Source: Trichostrongylus colubriformis (Eukaryota > Nematoda > Chromadorea > Rhabditida > Trichostrongylidae). From it: a stretch of 64,000 nucleotides of DNA. Below, in pieces: positions 43,062 to 51,621 of this stretch. The notes below the pieces were generated by a model. The model ran no database searches. It worked only from the letters and a program-made list of their open reading frames with translations, and was not told the DNA's origin. The stretch's first letter is position 1. Each line of letters starts with the position of its first letter. The position numbers and the translations under genes are program-made. The DNA lies in assembly GCA_963978905.1 (NCBI GenBank), contig OZ022259.1:50424727-50488726 (forward strand). Reading direction: 5' to 3'.

Positions 43062-43473
43062 AGGCTGTTTTCATACTTCGCGGTGCCGGCGAAGGGGCGT
43101 GCCTGCGTGTCTCTGCGTTTCAGCCGGTGCTACCCTTTGTCTGCACCCGGCTGTGTGCACTTATGACGGAAAATCGCCTTGCGGCTCCATCAGCACGATT
43201 GCCAAATCGATTGCCCGTGGGAGTCCGGCAGAGCAGGGCTGCGTCACCTCAGCACTTCCACCAATGCCAGACTGCCTCCTTAACCCATGCTACACTGCCT
43301 CGCTTGAAGGCTCTCATGCACCGCCACTGGTACTCGCACCCGCCAAGCCGCTCGTCGCGCGCCGCTGCGCGATTTTCCGCCATAGTGCACACACCCCTGC
43401 ACCTCCCCGGTGCCACTTTGCCTCGCTGACTGTGAACGTAGCCACTCCCTGCCGGCGTACAGTATGGACGCGG
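43062..43473. mobile_element. GC-rich MITE family G, copy 4, with a nested element
   Basis: The outer ends (TTTTCATACTTCGCGGTGCC and GGCGTACAGTATGGACGCGG) match family G. Inside, about 43153-43397, a second inverted-repeat element runs from GTGTGCACTTATGACGGAAA to TTTTCCGCCATAGTGCACAC. It is related to the one at 49077-49322. Confidence 0.75.
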
Positions 43474-43695
43474 CCCAACCGACTTTACTAGCTGTGACGG
43501 GTTTACCGCGTCGCACGCGGATTCATAAAGGGCATCTGCGAACAACGGATTTGGCCGTGTTTTTTTTCCAAAGCAAGCTCGGTAAAAGAAGACCAACACC
43601 ACACAAGCTGTAAGATTTATCAGGTTTTTAAGCAGCGTAGGCGAATAGATTCAAGATTGTATATTGATAAGCAATTCAATTGTTCTCTTGTTGCT

Positions 43696-44967
43696 TTACT
43701 TGTAGTTATTCTTGCTGTTGAGTAGTTTGGCAAATTCCGGTCGTTTTTCAGCATATTCGCGGATGGATTTCCTTGCTTCAGCAGTCGGTCCTATACGAAT
43801 AGCACAACGAGCAAGTGAGCGTGCGCTGCAAACAGGAAGTTATTGTTAGGGAAGATCCCTTTCGTCAAGTTCCTTGTTTACCTGTCTTCAGTCTGTTTAA
43901 CCATCATCGATGATTGTTTCAAGTATTTAATTGTTAGTAACACAAGAATTACACTTATAAAATTTAACAATATCGGTACCAGAATTCCCAGTGACAACCA
44001 GTCATCACTCTGAAAATAACAGTTAGTTGAATGTTTTTTAAAATTGCTTGTCAGGAGCTATGCCTGGACGAAGAGTGGATAATCGAAGAGTGTGTGGTCT
44101 CGGCAGGAGCCTGTTGATTATAGCCATCCAGAGCCACGCACAGGGCACTCCCAGGTGTTGAGGAAAGTAGCCGCCTCAGTACGTCCCCCCCCCCTCCTCT
44201 ACAGGTAACAAATACGAACTCCTCCCCTTTTCCGACCTCTACAATATCAGTATCTGCTGCCGGATTGTTGCGATGTGCTTTATTGCTATGTGAGCAACCC
44301 TCTGCAGGAACGACCCCCTCCCTCCGGTTCTGGTCAAACACAACCCCCTCCCCGTCGAGGAATCCTTGTCACGTAATTAGATTCAATATCAGAATCTTTT
44401 GTTCATTTGCTAGGTTGGGGAGGTGAAGTGCAGTGGTAAAAGGATCCACACTGCTACTCCAGGGATCGTGGGATCAATCACGTCTGGGCCAACAGGAATC
44501 CCCATTCCTCCATTGATGGCAAATTGAGCTAAACATTATAACCTGTCCGAAAGTCACCGAGAGAACATCTTTCAAAACTCTGAACTATTCATGCAAGGCG
44601 TAGCAGAATGTTCCCAGACAGAAGCCTGCCGCCGTCGGGCTTTGCGATTTTGCGGTGTCGTGGCTCCGTACGCGAAGTTGCGGCAATGCACAATCTCAAG
44701 GTCGTAGTATCGCGTGCGATAGTGCGACGTCGCAAAATCGCAAAGTCTGACCACGGCCTAACCTATTTCGCTTTCTAAAGACCTCTAAGGTGGTACCGAG
44801 AGGCGCTAAACGATACAAGCGCTTTTCTTCGTGTGGGTATTGCTCAATAGATGGATAGTTATCGAGTAACCAACCTCTTCTGACTCTGAGTTCTCCCCGG
44901 TCCCGTCACCAGTCGTCGAAGGTAGCAGCAGAAAAATAACAAAGCCTATGGGCCATCTCCTTTTCAT
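43696..44967 (-). CDS. Single-pass membrane protein, 116 aa, three exons
   Basis: The exons are 44967-44875, 44009-43882 and 43825-43696. Phases match (0/0, 2/1) and the total is 351 nt. The start follows a spliced-leader-type acceptor (TTTGCTAG then ATCC-ATG). Residues 1-19 form a signal peptide (KRRWPIGFVIFLLLPS). A short acidic segment follows (TGENSESEESDD). Next is a transmembrane helix (GILVPILLNFISVILVLLTI), then a basic cytoplasmic tail of about 60 residues (RSLARCAIRIGPTAEARKSI). The last intron is 56 nt with consensus ends; the first is 865 nt and full of repeats. No family is recognised. The model closes from start to stop, so I consider it real. Confidence 0.68.
44110..44370. repeat. 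Dispersed repeat, relative of 31525-31815
   Basis: The blocks AGGGCACTCCCAGGTGTTGA and CAGTACGTCCCCCC, and a final GTCGAGGAATCC, match the earlier copy. It lies in intron 1 of the 116-aa membrane protein gene. Confidence 0.55.
44405..44520 (+). repeat. tRNA-like SINE head
   Basis: GAAGTGCAGTGGTAAAAGG and GTGGGATCAATCACG resemble A and B boxes, spaced as in other SINE heads here. No proper tRNA fold is possible. Confidence 0.4.
44617..44763. mobile_element. MITE family S, copy 3
   Basis: The ends GCCGCCGTCGGGCTTTGCGA / CGCAAAGTCTGACCACGGCC and core GGTCGTAGTATCGCGTGCGA match the copies at 17.4 and 17.8 kb. Confidence 0.8.
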
Positions 44968-45397
44968 GGATCTAGCAAAATGATCCACACCAACCTCTGT
45001 GGATTGGAAAGTGTTTTTGCGATTGCTGACGTAAACAACCACCACACTCAAGTGATAAGGAAATTAGCAAAATGAAAAAAAGGAATTTAGTCAGGCAACT
45101 CCTGCAGCTCTTCTTTAGGCCTCCCTGAAAGTGCTCCGGGGAAGATTGAAGAATTTCTTTGGGTGAAACGGGTTCTTCTGTGAAAACCATTCACCCTTCC
45201 CCCAATCCCTCCATTACATTCACACAAATTTCTTCTACAGTACCGGACTCCAAGTACGGTAAGGATCAGTGTGACGTCTTATGGAGCTCATGGTGCATAT
45301 ACACCATTGGAAATAACTTGACGTCTATTCTGAGTATATTGGGTCCATCATGGCAAGTTGTCTGTGATAGTTTCTTGTTTCTTCTTGAATCGTAGTG

Positions 45398-45601
45398 GGT
45401 GCTATCGCAATGAGGGGGGGGGGGCATCGTATGAAAACCTGTTATCTAAGCTCATAGAGGGATCCTTGGGGGGGGGGGTCACTCTGCACATTCAGGCGTA
45501 AACTTTTTCGTAAGCCTTGATGGGGGAAGGAAGGGGCACCTTTCCCCTCTAGGCAGGTAAGTAATGTCCATAGTGGTATGCCCCCTCACTGCAATAGCAC
45601 C
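45398..45601. mobile_element. hAT-type MITE with perfect 8-bp target duplication
   Basis: It is 204 bp with ends GGTGCTATCGCAATGAGG and CACTGCAATAGCACC. Both flanks read TCGTAGTG (45390-45397 and 45602-45609). An 8-bp duplication with short inverted ends is the hAT signature. Confidence 0.88.
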
Positions 45602-45782
45602 TCGTAGTGTTTTCTTACAGTAAATTATTGATTGTTCGGTACCCTAATCATATTTATGCGCAACTATCAGTTGTGCTCAAAGATACGTAAGCTTCTGTCT
45701 CTATACCTCGATCCTTGCACGGCAACCATACAATTTGCGAATCCTCATTTCTTTGAGAAAGTATATTTCCAGAAAATTTTTC

Positions 45783-46015
45783 GGGTCAATTCAAATCAGG
45801 GGGGGGGAGACGCAACTTTGCGTCAAAGTTTCACCCACGTCAAAGCTTCTTTCCCTCCCTAGGCTTAGGCTAAAGCAGATGAGACCTATGCTTTGAGAGA
45901 TGCTCTTTCATGTGGAAGGAGGGGATATCAATTTTAGCCTAAGCCTAGGAAGGGAAAGGAGCTTCGACCTTGACGCCAAGTTGCGTCTCCCCCCCCCCCC
46001 GACTCGAATTGATCC
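45783..46015. mobile_element. G-tract MITE (family O), uninterrupted copy
   Basis: It is about 230 bp with inverted ends GGGTCAATTCAAATCAGGGG and CCCCCGACTCGAATTGATCC. It shows the family-O interior without the nested T2 element. It lies about 60 bp upstream of the F-box-like gene start. Confidence 0.82.
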
Positions 46016-46075
46016 AATTTTTCGATTCATCAAGTATTTTTGAGGTCTATTGACTAATTTCCAATATCACCGTTG

Positions 46076-48574
46076 ATGAAAATCGACGAGGTAGTAGAAC
46101 AAGCACGAGAAATTCCCGACGCCACAACTACAATTGACTGGGAAGCCAGTGAGTAACTGCTTGAATTTTCACTGCTATTATTTAATTTAGTTATCGAGTG
46201 AATTTCCCCGAAGTTCAAACGTTTTCTGTTTTCTAGAAGCCTTTATTTGATGCGCCTTTGTCGTTTTTGAACACTTTGTGATATAGCATGTTTCAAACAG
46301 GCTGACAGGCTGCATCCTTCAGTTTGAAATACCATCTGTACTTTCGAGTATTTGTTCAGGATTTCGTACCTCGAACTGTTCACGTTTATCTCTTGTGGTG
46401 GACTCTTTGTTGTTTCATTTCAAAAAAGCAAGTTTCAAGTGGAAGCGTAGTGTGGCACTTCTGGCGAGCAGAAAATTCGCTCGCAGAGCAAAACGTCAAC
46501 GCAAACGGTTGGAACGAAGTGTAGACAGTTGGTAAGTACATAAACTGTGTGGTTACCTTCTGCCGACAGATTCGCTGTCAGGTTTATGTCAGTATCTTCC
46601 CTGAACAAGGCCAAAAAGAGTTCCAATCAATCATTTATATGCACGTATTGATTTGACCATTGGCTCTTGTGATAATGTATCGAGAGAAAATTTCCTGTAA
46701 GAAAGCGGTCGATTGTAATATCAGAGGTTTATCATTAGTTGCTTTTGTGAGAGAATGAATCAGCATTGATTACACTCATTTTCTCGTTTTTGAATGTTTG
46801 TTCCGGTGTAAGCTCAGTGCTAATCAGTGGTAATGCTTCGAGGTATGCATCTATAATTTTTGCAGCGATAATAGTCTCATGCTGGAACTCGGTGCACAAT
46901 TGTCTTCGATTGTTCCCAAAGTGAGCATGTTTACTTCGCTTCGTTCTGCTCCAGGTCGTTTATGTCTTGGTCGCCGAAAGGGGTTGCTCGACCTGGATGA
47001 TGCTGTGTTGTTGAAATTAGCCCGACAAATGGACGGTTGGCTTTTACAATCAACCCTAAGTTATTTTCAAAGTTCGCGGTTCGAGCGATTTGATCGTCTT
47101 GCACCAGGCGATTCTGCATCAGTCAATTCTGATAAGCTTGTAGCCGAACTACAGCTTTAGCAGCTTGTAGCTTCTCTAACTACGGAATCATTTGGATCCT
47201 TTCCTTTTTATTTTGGGGAGTCTTCAGTAAACACCGTAATTCCACTGTCGCTTCTGCATAATCGCCAACTTTGAATCAGATCTTCAGTCATCAGATCGCT
47301 GGTTTTTTAAAACCTCAATCTGCAGCTTTCAGGTCGATCTCTTTTTCACTTTGCACGGGTATGTCGTAGAATCAGAAATATTGTTTTGGCTAATATTACC
47401 TCGCTGCCGAAAGTGAAGGTGAGCCTACGTGTTAACCCTTTTGGTCTTATCAGAAATAGCATCTTGTCTTATCCAGGCGAATCTAAGGAGGGATGAGCAG
47501 GGCATACGTTCTTTATTTTTGCTGACGTTTTGCGTTTTCAGTCTACCATGTATGATATGTATATTGATTTTAACAAACACACTGGACTAGAAGATGCACG
47601 TGTATTGAAATGTGGCCGTTCCGTTGGTGCTACCTCACACACTGGACGTTCTATTCGAAAACTTCTTCCACAAATGCTCTGTTGTCAACTGCGGGTAAGC
47701 AATTGCTCAGTTCATTTTCATTTTAAAAATTCATCACTTTTATAATTTATATTCTACCTATTATTGTGTTTATTATATATTATTCCTTATTATTGTATTC
47801 ATATTTGTTTAAAATTGATATTTTTATTTTTCAAAAATTTTACTTTTAGATTCACTTTGGTAATAACGTTCAAGTAATTAATTGGATTCCAAAAATTTAC
47901 TGTTCATATAAGGAAAATCGGCTTCGCCCTATAGCTTTTATCTTTGGTGGGGGATCTTTTGATGAAGGTATGTTTTTGTTGCTACGTTTTCTACAGTTTG
48001 AAATGAGGAATATTTAATGTTATCTCATATACACTAACGGCTTTAATATAGTGTAGCGCTTGATCGAAATCGGCCCACCGGAGCTGATCTGCGAAGTTTT
48101 TCGGAGAAGGAATTTATTGCTCTTGTTAGCTTGTTTATTCCACATCTGAAAGAGGTTCAGCTAGCAACGACGAGGTGAGGGCCGTTTTCATCACCTTCGG
48201 TAGCAATGAGCCTGATCAAGGCCGTGATTGGGGCTTAAACATTCTTTGTGTTATTTCTCATCGTGGCATACCGGCTATGAATTCCTTTTCCATCAAAATT
48301 TGCAAGCACGATGCTAAAATTAAACTCTTTTCGAAAAATTATTCGGTGTGGTCAATTGGCGGTGTGACTGTCGTCTCAACTCACGTATTACACTACAACT
48401 GGTGCTGTGCGATGCACTAATCGCTTACCGCTTTGCGAACGCGCGCTCAATATCCAAGTACTTCTATCTAGTATAATATCTGAAATAGTATTTGCATTTG
48501 AATTTGAATCCAGTATCCCCGTTCCAATCTGTAGCGCTGCTATTCAGGAAGTTTTGCAGGCTGTTCCGAATTAA
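46076..48574 (+). CDS. F-box-like protein, about 382 aa, nine exons
   Basis: The exons are 46076-46148, 46360-46531, 46866-47035, 47333-47418, 47542-47694, 47850-47967, 48057-48174, 48204-48401 and 48514-48574. All junction phases match and total 1149 nt. A basic region (KFARRAKRQRKRLER) follows the N-terminus. The motif LLDLDDAVLLKLARQMDG in exon 3 joins SLFHFARVCRRIRNIV in exon 4, giving an F-box-like helix pair at about residues 120-158. F-boxes bind SKP1 and recruit substrates to SCF ubiquitin ligases. The long C-terminal part, probably mixed alpha/beta, has no motif I know. Weak points are donor GTTGGC after exon 3, a 29-nt intron after exon 7, and a final TAA followed by 27 more open, protein-like codons. 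It is either complete or recently damaged. Confidence 0.55.
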
Positions 48575-48922
48575 AACTTTGCCATTCTTCCTATTCTCTA
48601 TGATAGATCTGGTGTCAATTTTCGGAATGACCTACGAACAATTGCCCGTACGCTGTGATGTTGATGACGTCTGCAGAATCATATGTGTACGTCCTTTTTA
48701 TGCTTTTATTTGTATTTCATAATTTTCTTTTTTTTTCAGCTGTGGCGCCACAGTTTTCGTTCACACAGCTGCGAAGTTTACATTCGTGAACCTCACGGAT
48801 TTGATAAGGTGAATTGGATGCAGTACGGGACATTGGAAACAAATCAAGCCAACCGCGTGAAAGCTGTCAAAGTAAAACATAAATCACATCGCGGAGTTGT
48901 GCTCATTCTACGTTTTCATTAA
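48575..48922 (+). CDS. Possible further exons downstream of the F-box-like gene
   Basis: A 53-nt intron candidate (48687-48739, GTACGT..TTTTTTTTCAG) separates two open blocks. The second ends at TAA 48922 in one frame (residues EVYIREPHGFDKVNWMQYG). More than one frame looks protein-like, so I cannot choose. The segment is either the true 3' end of the gene above or a remnant. Confidence 0.3.
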
Positions 48923-49076
48923 AAAGTGACTCATAGGGATTGTTCATCAGTTCTGAAGCAGTTTTTTGTGTGGTGGTTGTACCTACCTCGTGATGTAACT
49001 GTATTTCTTTTTTGCTCAAATGCTAATAAGCTATTGTGCGGAAGCTATGGCAATGATCTTGCGATAGTTTCCCGGG

Positions 49077-49322
49077 GTGTGTACCATTACGTCTAAAAAT
49101 CGAGTCGCGGCGCCACCAGTACGACTGGCCGCGGTCGATTGGAGTTCCGCTCAGGATGCATTGGCTGGTACTGTGAAGGATCTTCAAAAATTGAAGCTTC
49201 GAAAGTTTGCCTATGTTGCTGTTCTTGCTGTTGTTACTGTTTCAACAGGTGAAACCACATACAACACGCCGCGCCGCTTGCCGCGGGCCGCCGCGCGATT
49301 TTTTGACGTAACGGTACACGCC
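49077..49322. mobile_element. GC-rich inverted-repeat MITE, family N
   Basis: The ends GTGTACCATTACGTCTAAAA and TTTTGACGTAACGGTACAC pair; GC-rich inner parts (GTCGCGGCGCC / GCCGCCGCGCG) continue the stem. A relative is nested in the family-G copy at 43153-43397. Confidence 0.75.
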
Positions 49323-49324
49323 CA

Positions 49325-49985
49325 GTTTCTCGAGCGATTCGATGCAAGACCTAACAATACTTAACTCATTGCAATCTCTGATTTACAGTTACTTGTCTAC
49401 ATATTGTGGGAATAGGGCGGAATTTCCTATTTGTGCATATGGTAACTGTACCGGAACAAGTTCCGTAGTAGCCTTAGTACAATAGCAAAACAGAGAGCAA
49501 ACTGGAGAGCACAAGGTTTCTCATGAATTTCATTCCAGCGTTTGCCAGGAATGTGGTGATTTTTTTACCGTTTGCATGTTCTTGTGAATATTTTAGAGCG
49601 GTGAAGGTACCTTTTCACTGTTCATGTATTACAATTTTTATGATATTATGGTACCTCCTGCTGATTATGTCATATCAATCTAATAAATATTACTGTCCAT
49701 GAATATCCAATGGAGGCATGGTTGTGATGTTCGGAGCTGATGTCCTTGATTTTGAATTGTATGGGACAAGTTGTCGGGGAACTAACAATTTTTCGTGACG
49801 TAATTGTAGAATCATGGAATCGCCATTACAAATGGTTACTTTTTCCATACCTGTTTTCAAGGATGACTAGCATGGTTCGCCTGCTCTGGATGGCTATTTC
49901 TCACAGCTACTTCCAAATTCATGAATATTTATCAGGATTTTTCCAGGACTTTTTTTTTTTGAAGGAACTCGAACTTGAATTCATA
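49325..49985. other. Intergenic stretch, no confident gene
   Basis: A hydrophobic 87-codon plus ORF at 49740-50003 overlaps the last exon of the minus-strand gene that follows and is probably a shadow. Confidence 0.45.
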
Positions 49986-49989
49986 AAAA

Positions 49990-50381
49990 CTATGTGCATT
50001 TGAGTGACATTGTAAACTGAACATGAGGAATTTCGTAAAACTGGGCAAAGCTTTGACCATCCTCGGGAAGTGACATTACATATGATTCGCATGATTAAGA
50101 GGTTGAACGAATTATATTCCTCTTTCTCAACTTTGAAGAGTTATTAAGTGATTTTGATTTATATTGCTCTTATCATCGAAATCAAAAATGGAGTGGGAAA
50201 ATCTTATTACTTGTAAATCTTCAGTGAATTTTCCCCGATGTGATTTTCTTATGACGTCAAGGTTTTGTTTAATTAGGGGAGCTTGAAGCTGCTCACTGAA
50301 TCCGACTGGTTTCCTATTGTCACCGTGGTCGTCGTGGTACTCATCGACTAATTCAGTTTCCCCCATCTTAAAAATTTCCAT
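49990..50381 (-). CDS. Small hydrophilic protein, 73 aa, two exons
   Basis: Exon 50381-50211 (57 codons) ends at donor GTAATA. Exon 50040-49990 starts after AGCTTTGCCCAG and ends in TAG. The junction is phase 0. The start lies 9 nt behind TATTTTAG, a spliced-leader-type acceptor. The product is acidic at the N-terminus (ETELVDEYHDDHGD), has a central helix-prone region (FSEQLQAPLIKQNLDVIRK) and ends FTMSLKCT. No signal peptide or membrane segment is seen, and the family is unknown. The closing model with good signals argues that it is real. Confidence 0.6.
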
Positions 50382-50399
50382 TCATGTTGCTCGGCTAAA

Positions 50400-51218
50400 A
50401 TAGAATTAACTGGCAAACAATAGCCAGACGATGTGGCGTTAGATGACAGCGCGCTCTCGTTCAGGTGTCAAGAGACTGCTTTGACGAGGACTGTCCGATA
50501 TATAACCGAACAAAAAGCTGCCTAGATGTGTAAATAACGCGCTGAGACTGCATGAAACGCCGGTAAGTGCTTAACTGATGAAATTATTAGCACCAAAACA
50601 TCTATCCTTGGGTTTTCAAACGGTGGTTTTTTAGCCTTTTACGTGAAATATTATTTTCCGACTCTCTGCATTTTATAGTCCACAGTTATACATTTTGTGA
50701 CGTATTTCGCCCTCTTTCCAATTAATTCCTTCCAAACAGCGTTTATCATTTTGAAGAGCCTAAATATAATTAATTCTTAATATTTCTATGTATAAGAAGA
50801 TGTATTAATTTTGTTGACGCTGAGAATTTCACTTGCCTTTTTCTTTGAAAGCGCTATTCTCTTTGAAATGACTGCATAGGTAATTGCTAGCGTTATATGT
50901 ATTGTGAATGATCACATAGCTTTATAGTCGCTGATACTTCAATATTACTTCCTTTATACGTGAAGTGGTCCTGTCCCACAGGCTTATTTAGCTTCGCGCA
51001 GAATAGTTTGGCGGATTAAAAGGGTTTTGAGATTTACTTTTGGATTTGTACAGGACTACCTGTCTCATCTTTGATGTCCATGGTGACTTAGACGTCTTCC
51101 CTGCTCTTTCTGCAACATTTCGTTGCTCATAGGATTTCTTCAGGCTTTCCATCCAACTAGAAACCACTCATGTAGATAATAGTCTTACATATTTGACTGG
51201 GGATCAGTAACTTGTACG
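50400..51218. other. Intergenic stretch, nothing recognised
   Basis: AT-rich sequence with no ORF, element ends or RNA gene that I can support. Confidence 0.5.
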
Positions 51219-51219
51219 T

Positions 51220-51445
51220 GGAGATGGTGTAGTGGCAGGTGGCGCGTATTCCCAATCTTATAGTGCGGAGATCAACGCCCGCCTTAGCCAACCATGTCTT
51301 CTATCCCTCTGGGATGGGTGAATATATCAGAAAGCCTGATTTGTACATCGGCTGGGCACCGCAAGTCATTGTATAGGCCGAATCACATTAATCTGCCATC
51401 ATAATTCTTAATGGAACTAGAATGCGCAGTGCATCTCACAGATGG
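51220..51445 (+). repeat. tRNA-derived SINE copy
   Basis: The tRNA-like head (GATGGTGTAGTGGCAGGTGG, B-box-like GAGATCAACGCC) is followed by the shared tail CAAGTCATTGTATAGGCC and GGAACTAGAATGCGCAGTGC. Confidence 0.65.
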
Positions 51446-51621
51446 GATTGATTGAAGCCAAAGACTTTATTCTTCATCCTTTATCCCTTATGAGTGAACT
51501 ACTGGTGAATAGGAATATTTCAAAATATTTTTGAAATTTACTGTACAACAGATAGTCACCTATTTTTTTTTGTATGTAAGAAAACTACAGTACTGTACAG
51601 TAATGTTAACTGTGATTTAGC

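Noticed and set aside
43099..43602. GC-rich ORFs on both strands
   Set aside because: They are products of the GC-rich family-G MITE and the nested family-N element.
45405..45480. Poly-G runs as telomere or G-quadruplex locus
   Set aside because: They are parts of MITE ends; nothing repeats in a telomeric register, and length errors in assembly are possible.
46920..46953. 34-nt intron in exon 3 of the F-box-like gene
   Set aside because: GTGAGC..CCAG is present, but removing it leads to a stop; the read-through frame continues into the F-box.
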